From Ligustrum vulgare (taxonomy: Eukaryota; Streptophyta; Magnoliopsida; Lamiales; Oleaceae): a stretch of 64,000 nucleotides of DNA. The DNA lies in assembly GCA_963555705.1 (NCBI GenBank), contig OY743171.1, positions 15,251,352-15,315,351 of the forward strand. The letters run 5' to 3'. The notes beneath the pieces were generated by a model, which saw only the letters and a list, made by a program, of their open reading frames with translations, was not told the DNA's origin and did not search any database. Shown here piece by piece: positions 25,101 through 34,948 of this stretch. The number at the start of each line of letters is the position of its first letter. The first letter of the stretch is position 1. The position numbers were made by a program, and so were the translations under genes.

Positions 25101-28100
25101 CTACTTGCAAGATCCCAAAGTAAGTTCATTGTCCTTCTTATCAGACTTTTGAAACTTGTCTGAGAAAGTTCTGATTGAATTTAATATTCCTCCTTCCCTC
25201 ATTCAGGCCAGCTAGGTCAAAGCACTGCAGCATATGTAATCGCTGTGTTGCTCGATTTGACCATCATTGTGGATGGATGGTTTGTTTAATGAACTTTTTA
25301 CTTACCCTCCTTGATGAAAGTTCTGATACCTTGGGCTCTGTTATCAGAGATTTATCAATTGTTTAAATATTTTTCTCTTGATATCCGTTGCAGAACAATT
25401 GCATTGGGGAGAGAAACACCAGATACTTCATGGCTTTTATTCTTTGGTGAGTGGTGAACTGAATAACATTTCTGTTATTATTACCAGGAGAAGTGTAGTT
25501 TTAGATCTTTGTTAGTCTTCTGGAATTTTCCATGTCATGTTTACTAATTTTTATGATTTTTTTTTTTTGTGTGTGTGTGTGTGTGTATGTCAATTGATGA
25601 AGGCATATGTACGTTTTATTAGTGTGTACTATAAAATTCTATAGTGTAATTTGTCTACTTAGATTTGCAGTTGCAGTGATAATTATTAATGCTTCTTCCA
25701 CATATGCAATTTTGTCAAAAGTGGAAATCTAAAGCTGAAACTGTAGAAAAATACTAGTCTGTTGTTCTGTGATTATTATACTTCTCTTTCCAGATCTGGA
25801 TTCTCCTTCAAATATTTCTTAAAAACTCATGCAGGCATTTCATTATCTGCATTTATGGAATAGTAGTGCTTGCATTGGTTCTTGCTGGTAGGCTGAAAGA
25901 ATTGAAAGTAATCTACTTTCTAACAGGTGCAATTTGTGTATCCTGACAATTTGTTGTTGGTTCTTGAGTTTTGTCTAAAAATTGGAGCAAACATCTCTAA
26001 TTCTATTTTGTTGCAGAGTATTATGGCATTGAAAATTCCTTAAGGGCTTTGGCTCCGCATGTTGTACAGGTAACTGAATGTTATTATACATCTTACCAAA
26101 ACTATGGAGTAAAAACAATCCAATATCCATGCCAAACTTGAACGATCCACCAAGGAGCTTTTCCAGGCTGGGGCTGAAGTGACTCTGTGCATTTTTCATC
26201 CCTATAGATGGCTTTCTTAGAAGAAATTTTATTGCCGGAAATCCATTTGCAAATCTTGATAATGGGATCCATTTCACGTTGTTTCAGAATTTTTTTAAGC
26301 CAATAAGAGTAAAAAGCATAGGAAGGTCCAAAAATCTTCTGACTTCAGTTCTCAAATTGAAAAAGTTAATGAGATAAATCTTAATGTGCTATGTAGTTAG
26401 GTAAAAAGAGTTAGCAAAGGACATTCAGTGGTGAAAAATTACCTTCTCTAACATTACCGAGGAATGCAGAGAAACCTATAGAACCGATATCCACTGTTAT
26501 AGTTAGTGGCAAACTAGATCATTTTTCTTCTAGTTTTACTTTAGTGATCTGCAAATTGTTCTTAACTGAGATTATTTAGTTCCTTCTGAATAATAGGTGG
26601 ATGCGTTCCTTACAGAGTAATTTTATCGCACTCTTTATATTACTCTATTGATAGTTCTCTGTTTTATGACAGTGGTTGTTGGGCGCCTACAACACCCAAA
26701 TACTTATTATGATGTTTTTAGCCTTAGTTTCTCTGCTGTTAGCTGGATTCTTCGCATACCATGCCAAACTCTGTCTCACAAACACTACCACAAATGAGGT
26801 ATATTTCTTTCAGATTACCGTTATCTGCAGTTTAGTTTTATAATGACCCTGTTATGAGAACTATGCACTTGCACACACCAGCTGCACTACGTTTTCCTGA
26901 TTGTTGTGCCCCTTTGGTGCAACGAGAATAAATATATTTGAATAGAATAACTAAAATGATCTTGGTGGTGTATCATCAATTATGAATATAATATAATGCT
27001 TGGCCTTTTATAATATTATAACATAATACATTCATATAGTTATTTTTCTAAATTAACCCAATTAAAGTACAGTTTGTGTTCTGAGATTTTTTATTTTTAT
27101 TTTTTTTGGCCCCGGGGGGGGGGGGGGGGAGGGATAAGAAACTTTTTATTAAGCCCCTGCCTGGGACTGATTTTCATCAAAAATTAATCAATTTTTTTAC
27201 TGTCGCCATTTGAACTACAGCTGCAATATTTGAAATCTTTTTGAACTCAAGTCGTAATATTTGAAGACATTCATCAGAATTACAAATATATCCTTCTCAC
27301 ATTTCAACTTTATTTGAAATAGGACATTGAAATAGGATAGTTCTGGTAATTCAGCAAATTTTGAAGTCTGGAAGAACAGCTAGAAGGGACCCACAAACAT
27401 TTCCAACGGCACAATTTTGGATTAAAATTGAGTAAAAATTGGTGTCAAACAGGGGCTAAGAAAAAGCATCAAAATGATACAACAAAAAGGGTGGTTGAGG
27501 ATTCCACCCAAAAGGCAAAAACACATAACATGAGTAAAAAGTAACACTACACTTGTGGTATAGTGAGATCAGGACACAATGGTATGTAGAAAACTAAGGG
27601 GGTCTAAGTGAAACAAATTATTTTCTAATAGAGTGTTCTGTAACGAAATCATTACAGTTTATAAGCCAATTTATAAGCCACACAATTTTTCAAACCACAT
27701 TTTAATCACACATATTCTCTCTCTTTACTTTTCAACCACACATCTTACCTTAAAACAGTAAATAAACCAGTTTATAAAATGCTACAGTATTACCAAACGG
27801 TTACTAAATCAGTGAAAATCCCAGCAGTTCTGACCCATAATCCTATGTAAAAGATAATGATATCTCATGCGTCCTCCAGAGACCGTTCCTAGTTTTTAAA
27901 GATTCTTCGATTTCTTTGATTCCAAATTACCTATGATGTGGCTAACACAATTACCTTTTGCAACACCTTCTTTTCCTTCTTATTCCTTCTAGAAAAACCA
28001 TTTTATTTGGATGAGATCTGTCCATCTCATTGGTAGAGGGCAGACATCACCAAACAAGCACACAATTGGGTCCCAGATCTCCTTAACAAACTCACAATGT

Positions 28101-31100
28101 AATAAAATATGATCAGTATTCTCATTCTCCTTCTAATGACTAAATTGCATAAGAATAATAAGATTCCCTTGAATTTATCACAAATAAAATTTCCTAAATT
28201 TTGTTTGACATCTTAGAATTAATAATTCTACAGTATCATTTTCATACTGAGAAAAATCCTAAAAAAATTTCAGTTATTGAAATTGTAAATGTCGTTTGCA
28301 GTGACATATAGTTACAACATCAAAATGTAAGGTGCTTTATATATAAAAGAATTGTTTTTCAAAAGGTGTTGATAAATTCTGCCTAAAATGTGGATTACGA
28401 AATATGCAAACTCTGCTCGTATATTTCTTTAGTTTTGGTGGTTTTTCATCATTATCAATTTATTACGAGTGTAAGTGGGAAATATTAGTTAAGAGGTGGT
28501 TTGGTGTTGAAAGTTTCGGGGGAATTTTGAGTTTTTGGGAGAATATGTGAGTGCATAGTTGTTAAAGTGTGGAAAATGATTGGTCCCATAGAAATATGTG
28601 GTTAAAATGAATTTGAGGGGAAATTTGGAAAAAAAGGATGAAACCAAACAAGCTCTAAATGTTGCAAAAGGGGATAATGAGGATACTGTATATTATATCC
28701 TTTTTCTTATAGCTAACTTAGCCTTCATTTTGCAAATTTATAAATGTTGTATAAAGAGAAATAGTAAAAGTAAGGGGTCCGACGTATTGTGTGCATAATA
28801 ACAAGTAATGGTTATGAATCTCCTGCTTAAATTAATATTTGGTTTTGACTGGATTTATAAACCATTTATAAATTTGTATCCAAATGGATGCTTAGATGAA
28901 AGTTGTGATAAATTGATAACGATAGAAATTCACCAAACTAAAGAAAAAAATAATAGTGTTTCATGACATTTTCATTATAATCGATAATAATTCATGGACT
29001 AACATTCAAGGGATGTTGGTCAAATAATCAAATGAAATATTACCTGTCCAGTTCACAGCTGTGGCACATGGAAAATGAGGCAAAAATGAACAATAAATTT
29101 AGAAATCTTGTATATAAACCAGTGAGTACTGGATTCACGTCACTTATTGAGTAAAGTAACAAGTTGCTATCAGTTCGCATTTTTTTTTTTTTTTTAGATT
29201 TGACAAAAAAATAAAAAATAAAATCTGATCTTTTATTCAAATAGATATGTTAACACATGGTCCATACTGTATACAACCGTAAGATTCTGAAATAATAATT
29301 AAAGTGCAGCTGCATAGACGTAAATGACACGTGCTTTATTGCTAACTGTGTAGTGTGTATATGATAACTAAAAAAAGTTAGAAAGATTCATCATCAGACT
29401 GGTAGGACTAAAGAATTATGTTATGAGTTTCATTTCAATCCAATTAATTGGCACCTTCAATTCTAAAATTCTAATTTCTCTATGTGACCATTGCAACTCT
29501 TAATTTTTCACTTTTGCTGTGTTGGTTGGCTTTATTTGATTAGGCAATATCCTTTTCTCAGGGTGATAACTAATATTTTCTCTTAGGTAATGGCTACCGT
29601 AGTTTATTTTCATTCACAAAAATGGAAAACTGGAATAGAAAAGAAAAGAAAACACTGGATGTTGTACAAAGCAGTAAAGACTATATTACTGTGAAGAAAT
29701 TCTTTTGTCCATCAAACTATATGAATCCTCAGTAAATTATAGGACTAATACAGCACTACCAACACGATAAGCCGGATCCTCATTAATCTTATGATCTACT
29801 GATCTATATAAATCCTTTTTCACCTTTCTACTCTATTGAAACTACCTATACTAAAAGATCAAATGAAATCAAATATTTTGCTATAAACTCACACCTTTTA
29901 ATATTAGTCTACCTCTTCCTCCTTTACCCGATTCTACTTGGATTATATTGCTATTGTAAATGGGAGTTGTGTTCTACAAATGTCCCAAATATGTTAGTCA
30001 ATAATTTTCCCTCGAGTAGGCTCCCCTTATTTATTGGTATATATCCTCTTTTATTTTTATCCATTCCAATATGTTAGAATCCATCTTAATGTGTTCACTT
30101 TTACCGTAACAAACATTTTGTCCTTTAATGATCCAAAACTCGTTACCAAAGCATAGTTTGTCAAATGGTCATTCCTTGGAATCTCATTTTAACTTGGAGG
30201 GTATCTTCTGATAAAAATAGGACTCTTGCAACCTTCTCTATTTCGTCTGACCAATGCTCAATTTATGCACTATATCATCTCAAGTCTACGTTCCTCAATT
30301 AATCATAAATTCGTAAAAGAATCACTATTTGGGAAACAAGAGGTTCTATTCTAACTCTTCATCGTTATTTCTACAATACTGCCAAAAGTGCATTTACTTG
30401 TATTACATCTTAGTTCTACTTGACTTGAGACCTTTCATTCCACATATTATCTCCCTGTTAAAATGCGAACATCTGGAAAAGTAGAATGATATTTTTAAAA
30501 TGCTATTTTGAACCGAGGAAAAGGATGTTTCACATATGAAGTGGGTAAAGTATAGGAATATTTGAGGCGTATTTACTTGGATACTTGAAGAGTTTACCGT
30601 ATTCTATTCCTTGAGGCTTTACTATGCAAATTGGAAGTTGTAGAAACCCAACGCCCAAATTTCTCAATCTATTCCAAGAAAATACACATTACTTTTCCTA
30701 GTTTGTATTCCATCTAGAGTAAGATTTAAAAAAAGAAATCCCTGTGCAAACCAAAAATGAGAACTATAAATATTTAACTCAACTTATACAGAACAATCAG
30801 TTGGAATAATTAGATTTCTTGTGGGATCGAATCTTTGATTTCTTTCTCATCGTTGTTACTGGTTCGATGATGCATATAGCATTTTCTGCATCCCCCTATT
30901 TTGTGTTCTTTACATGTATACTTTTTAGCATCTGATCAATGTCTTGTCAGTACTTGAGTTTGTTATCTACTAAAATGCAGTCTTTTAAGTGGCAAGATCA
31001 CTTAAGTTGGCAGAGGAAGGTGAACGAAGCAAAGGCAAGTGCAGAAGCTCTAAAAGCAAGTTTAGATGAACTAGGCAGAGAAAGGAAGCCTCAAGAAAGC

Positions 31101-31256
31101 AAATGGAAGTCCTTCTTCAGAAGATCTCGTCTGGAAGAATCAGAAGTTTTTAAGAATAATGTGTATGATCGAGGATTTCTAAACAATATCCACGAGGTTA
31201 TCTTTCCTCTCTCTACAAGACGGTCGTTTTTAGCAAATAAATCAAAGTCAGGTTAA
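22103..31256 (+). CDS. PAT17: Protein S-acyltransferase, DHHC type (PAT17-like)
   Basis: Coding exons: 22103-22251, 22363-22456, 24774-24868, 24952-25119, 25207-25279, 25394-25446, 25835-25926, 26017-26069, 26673-26798, 30981-31256; all introns are GT-AG and phases join to 392 codons plus TAA. The enzyme transfers palmitate from acyl-CoA to cysteines of membrane proteins. The cysteine-rich domain (about 158-205) contains the catalytic DHHC at residues 187-190 followed by [11 protein letters not shown] lies at 134-136 and a TTxE motif at 298-301, both family hallmarks. Hydrophobic spans are near 5-22, 82-100, 114-132, 205-228 and 267-289, with a further one possible near 30-48, so it is a multipass endomembrane protein. 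The start MEVQWLL and the whole length agree with Arabidopsis PAT17 from memory. Intron 2 (2.3 kb) and intron 9 (4.2 kb) are swollen by transposons, but all exons look intact. Confidence 0.95.
22721..23698. mobile_element. Long-TIR foldback element in PAT17 intron 2
   Basis: About 978 bp. The left arm starts AGTTAATTAAATGAATGG and continues to about 22812; the right arm (about 23585-23698) is its reverse complement with scattered differences, including TAATGACCACTCATTTAATT. Long shared arms of about 90-110 bp suggest a Mutator-like MITE or foldback element. No target duplication is readable and no transposase is encoded. A 20-bp C run has grown inside the right arm. Confidence 0.75.
23623..23642. 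repeat. Poly-C tract, 20 bp
   Basis: Twenty consecutive C within PAT17 intron 2, inside the right arm of the foldback element. The left arm lacks it. Such tracts are prone to slippage and to sequencing error, so its true length is uncertain. Confidence 0.95.
24392..24556. mobile_element. Tourist-like MITE in PAT17 intron 2
   Basis: 165 bp with ends GAATGTGTTTGGCAAAC and (reverse complement) GCCTCTGTTTGTTAAA, flanked by TTA at 24389-24391 and 24557-24559. The interior has TTTTCAACCACACATTTTACC, the core shared by its relatives in this window. It lies about 220 bp before the exon 3 acceptor. Confidence 0.75.
27114..27129. repeat. Poly-G tract, 16 bp
   Basis: Sixteen G preceded by GGCCCC in PAT17 intron 9. 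It can form a G-rich structure on the coding strand. Length is uncertain, as for any homopolymer. Confidence 0.9.
27631..27804. mobile_element. Tourist-like MITE in PAT17 intron 9
   Basis: About 174 bp; contains TTTTCAACCACACATCTTACC, almost the same core as the copy at 24392, and TTTATAAGCC/CCAGTTTATAAA inverted sub-terminal segments. The end near 27800 (CCAAACGGTTA) fits the family; the left end is worn. Confidence 0.55.
27840..28140 (-). pseudogene. LINE ORF2 C-terminal fragment in PAT17 intron 9
   Basis: On the minus strand, near 28135-28070, the reading [17 protein letters not shown] matches the zinc-binding (zf-RVT) tail of plant L1-type ORF2. Further down, a [13 protein letters not shown] stretch fits the motif that follows it in these elements. 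Stops and shifts break the frame. It lies antisense to the host gene and is a different copy from the large LINE at 32-38.7 kb. Confidence 0.75.
28492..28656. mobile_element. Tourist-like MITE in PAT17 intron 9
   Basis: About 165 bp with ends AGAGGTGGTTTGG and (reverse complement) AGAGCTTGTTTGG. TTA precedes the left end; the right flank is AAA, so the duplication is imperfect. Size and ends match the family at 24392 and 51062. Confidence 0.55.
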
Positions 31257-31914
31257 GGTGGGATGATCTTTGACGCTTATCTTTACCTCGAGTAATTATC
31301 TTGAACACAATCCAGTTCATAGCAAGAGTATTCCAATACACATGGTTCTCCATGCTCAGATTGTGCGGATAATTGGTTTACTTTCAGTTGAAGGAACTTT
31401 GATCTCATCTGCACTTTTCTTCTGGGGTAATGTGGGACTCGGGTTGTCCGAGGATGTAAATTCATGGTTGTATGAATTGTGACTCGATGGCAGTATACTT
31501 GTACATTTGCAATTCTTGATTCTACAATTGGCTTGCCTGAATTTTGTCAAGGACACGGTTTATTTGGATTGGGGAAGGGGCTGGTGACAAAGAACATGGC
31601 TCCATTCCAGTAGTTATTTATATAACTAGATTTTAAAATATTTCAATCCCCGTCGAGCTTTCTCAAAAGGTTTATTTCTCTCTAGGGTACTATTTTTCAA
31701 TTTCACTTTGTTCATTTTATTCTCATTTAAGTTTGTGTATAAATTTTGACTCAAGTGAAAAATCCACTTTTTTTTATTGTAATTTCATAAAGTGGAAATT
31801 ACACATACTCATATTTTTAAGGAATCATATTCAAAAATAAGGTGAAACTTATATTACTTCAATTTTTAGGTTATAAATAAAATTTTAACAATTAAATTAT
31901 TATAAAATTATATT
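31257..31914 (+). other. PAT17 3' UTR and downstream spacer
   Basis: The first few hundred bases after the TAA have a gene-like base composition and probably form the 3' UTR. No canonical AATAAA is placed close enough to name a poly-A site; AAATAAA-like words occur near 31873. No gene is seen. Confidence 0.4.
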
Positions 31915-33439
31915 AACCCAATCCTAATCCACAATTGTTCTTATCGGTCCCCTCTCTACCCTCCAGACTCCCCCACAAAGTCCATCCCCTCTCTAGCCTC
32001 CAGACTCCACCAGTAGCGGTGAAAGAGGGCACCAATCGGAGAGAACTCGGTGAAGACCGGGTCTGTTGAAGAAGCACGGTGAAGAAAGAAAACAGAGAAG
32101 ACTGAAAATCTGTGAAGCTGCAGAAACCGTGAGAAAAATTTGGTGAAGTCGGTGGAAAACGAGACCGGAGGAAAGAAAGAATCCGCCGTTGTGACTGTTG
32201 TTGGCAAGAAATTGGTGAGGTGTAAAGGCTGAAAACCAGCTGTGAAACCGGTGGAAAAGTGAAGCCAGGCTGACCAGTGAAGAAGCAAATCCGATCGAAG
32301 CAAGAAGAAGTTCTCTGCCATTTTCTAAAGTTTGATTTCCGGCCGATCAATCAGCAATTCAAGACCACCAGCAGGACTGCGGTGTGGAGGAGGACGTTCG
32401 CCTGAAGTGTGGGCAGAAAACGGTGGTCGGAGGCGGCGAAATCGACGGAAATAAGAAAGGGAAACCGGATCTTTAAATTGAAATTCCCGCCGGTAGGGAG
32501 CTCCAATCAACGAACGGTTTGCGCCATTGGACTCGTGACGGAGAGGAGAATCTTGTAGTGTGTCGGGAAAAATTTCCGGTGGCGGTGGCAGTGGTGGTTT
32601 CCGGCGAGGCTCTGGCGACAATTTTTAAACAGTTTGTTCTAAAGGACCTGCAGAATCCATATTCGAAGTCCGTTTTCACGAAATTCAATTTGGATATTGT
32701 TTGAGGTTTGCAAATGGTTTTTGCATGATTCTTTAGTTTGATTTTTTTAGATTGAACTGTGCATTGAAGGCTCCTATTGTAGTTTTACGAACATTTGGTG
32801 GTGTCGTGTGGTGGTGGTGTGGTGCGATGGGTTGTAATATGTGTTGGACGTGGGTTTAGGTGCAGGTGTTGTGTGTTGTGGTTGTGCAGGTGGGTTTAGG
32901 TAGTGGCGGTGGCCGGTGATGAGTTGGTGATAATCGGGGAGGTGTTGACTATTGAGGGTAGTGATGGATTCGCTGGTGAGGGTGGGGGTGGAGGTGGGTG
33001 ATTCAAAATCAGCCTTGATAGTTGATTGTTAATGTGATTGTGACCAGAAATAACAATGTTTGTGACTTCATCTTGAATAACTGTGGTCGTGGATTGAGGC
33101 TTTGGTGGTGATGCAGGCGGTTTTAGTGGTGCTGTTGGTGATTGTGGTGTGTTGATGGTGGTTGACTGAGGCGTAGGTGGTGGCGACGTTAGTGGCTGGG
33201 GTTTGAGATCTGAGACTTCTTGGGGAAATGTTTGTGTCGATGAACTTTGTAGTTGATGACGGCGGAGAAGTATCCATCATTTTTACACACAGCAGTATCG
33301 TCGGCGTCGCTTTGCACGGGAGATTGGTTGTTGTTTTGGTGGTGGGTGGAGCTTGTCGTCGGTGTTTTGGTTGTGAAGATAGCTTCGGCTGCAGTCATGG
33401 TCAAAGGAGGTGGTGGCAGCATGACCATGACATAATAAT
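31915..33439 (+). other. LINE leader or fused upstream sequence
   Basis: 31915-32040 has a short direct repeat (CCCCTCTCTA.CCTCCAGACTC at 31950 and 31986). 32040-32620 is GA- and CGG-rich with open frames on both strands, none with a recognisable domain. 32760-33440 is strongly GT-rich on the + strand (GGTGGTGGTG, GTGGTTG words). Such biased leaders are common in LINEs, but this could also be older sequence to which the LINE was joined. Confidence 0.45.
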
Positions 33440-34026
33440 TGTTAAATGTGACTTAATAAAATTTGTGACCTAATAATATATATATATATTTTTTTTGGCG
33501 ACGGCGGCGGCGATGAGGCGGTGGGCCTCGACGTTGAGATGGTGGTGGTTGTGAGCTGATGGTGGTGAGAATGTGACATGGGCAAGTTTTTAGATATACT
33601 GTGACCTAATAATTAATCAGTGAATTGTGACTTAATAATATGATAATTGTGACTTAAAAGATTTGGTGACCTCATGATTTGATAAGTTGTGACCTATAAA
33701 TAACTCGGGATTGATTAATTTAAAACTTGTGACCTTGCAATTATTTGTGACTTGATAAAACTGTTATTGTGACCTACTATTTTGATAATTTGTGACCCTA
33801 AAATATTTGTGACTTAAGCAATTTACATTTTGTAACCTGAATTTACGTAGGCAAGTTTTCGGATATACTGTGACCTAATAATTAATCAGTGAATTGTGAC
33901 TTAATAATATGATAATTGTGACTTAAAAGATTAGTGACCTCATAATTTGATAAGTTGTGACCTAGAAATAACTCGAGATTGATTAATTTAAAACTTGTGA
34001 TCTTGCAATTATTTGTGACTTGATAA
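33440..34026 (+). repeat. TGTGACCT/TGTGACTT repeat array before LINE ORF1
   Basis: The octamer TGTGACYT, usually followed by AATAAT or GATAA, recurs at least fifteen times. On a larger scale a unit of about 170 bp starting GGCAAGTTTT at 33591 returns at 33850 (period 259) with few changes. The array stops at about 34026, after which ORF1-like codons begin without a preceding start. Confidence 0.85.
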
Positions 34027-34084
34027 TAGCCCATCGCCAGAAGTTCTATATTCACAATCTGAATCCACTCTGGGCTTACAGAAG

Positions 34085-34948
34085 ATGGAGGAAATCCAGA
34101 GATCACATTCAGAACCCATTAAGATAGCTAAAAAATGGGCTAATAATATTACTAAGCTGAAAAGAATTAAGCCCAAACAGATTGGGGACTTTACTCATGG
34201 AAAAATCCTAAGGTGGAACGAATTCAAGTTAAATCCAGCAAAAGGAAAACAGGGGAAAATACTAAAAGCAATGGACGAGTCTGGAGATGCTGACGAGGAA
34301 ACCGAAGAAAATAAAAGCCTCCAAGTATATTACAGAGACAGGAGTAGAAGGAGACTTAGAGAATTTGGCGAAAACACAACTTTTTCCCGCAGTACTGCAG
34401 AGATGGAACAGACAATCAACGAGGAAGGTTTTGATGATAATCTTGATGAACTTAAGATTGTCGAGGGACTGGATTCTTCTTCTTCCGTAGCTGACAGTTC
34501 AGATATAGATGAAGATAACTCATTCGTGTCAGATTCAGTGGAAGCATCAGAGGATATCTTGCCGGATGTTAAATTTCTTCTGGCCGAGATGGATGAACGG
34601 GAGGAAGGCACTGGATTAACCCCACATACTGAAGTTGGTACAGACAAGCAGAACAATAAAGGCTCTAGGGAAGAAGAGGGTAAGAATCTGAGTTCGAAAA
34701 ACATGGAGGTTGAAGATGGTGCACATAGCAACAAGGGTTCAATAATCGGAGACAGTTTAGGGGAATGGACAGAAATACAAGATGTTCTGACACAGATGGG
34801 TATCCAGATGGTGTCTTCTTTTCAAGAACAAAACCCGTCCAGAAGCATAATCAACAAAAAAGGTCACAGGGAGCTACAGAATCTGCAATTCAATGTGAAT
34901 TATGGGAAGAGCAGACTTTGTAAAGGGAAAAACACAAGGTTATCATGA
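34085..34948 (+). pseudogene. LINE ORF1 C-terminal remnant (acidic, 287 codons)
   Basis: An open frame of 287 codons directly upstream of ORF2. Its TGA (34946-34948) overlaps the ORF2 ATG (34945-34947) in the sequence ATGA, an arrangement that allows stop-start coupling. The product is rich in Asp, Glu and Ser in the middle (about residues 60-200) and basic near the N-terminus. Plant L1 ORF1 proteins usually begin with an RNA-binding DUF4283 domain and a zinc knuckle; neither is here. The codons upstream of 34085 stay open and protein-like only back to about 34026, the edge of the TGTGACYT array. I infer that the N-terminal half was lost and replaced. Confidence 0.65.

Noticed and set aside
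25975..26277. 100-codon minus-strand frame in PAT17 introns 7-8
   Set aside because: Overlaps exon 8 on the opposite strand, and no domain could be read; treated as chance.
31913..32621. Several 98-145-codon minus-strand frames rich in Ser, Pro and Phe
   Set aside because: Produced by GA-rich composition of the LINE leader; frames overlap each other and carry no motif.
33068..33473. Thr/His-rich and Gly/Val-rich frames on both strands
   Set aside because: Low-complexity readings of the GT-rich leader.
33440..34026. CRISPR-like appearance of regularly spaced repeats
   Set aside because: Repeat words are only 8 bp, spacing is irregular, spacers share sequence, and the genome is a plant's.
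34330..34734. 134-codon Ser-rich minus-strand frame
   Set aside because: Antisense shadow of the acidic LINE ORF1 remnant.
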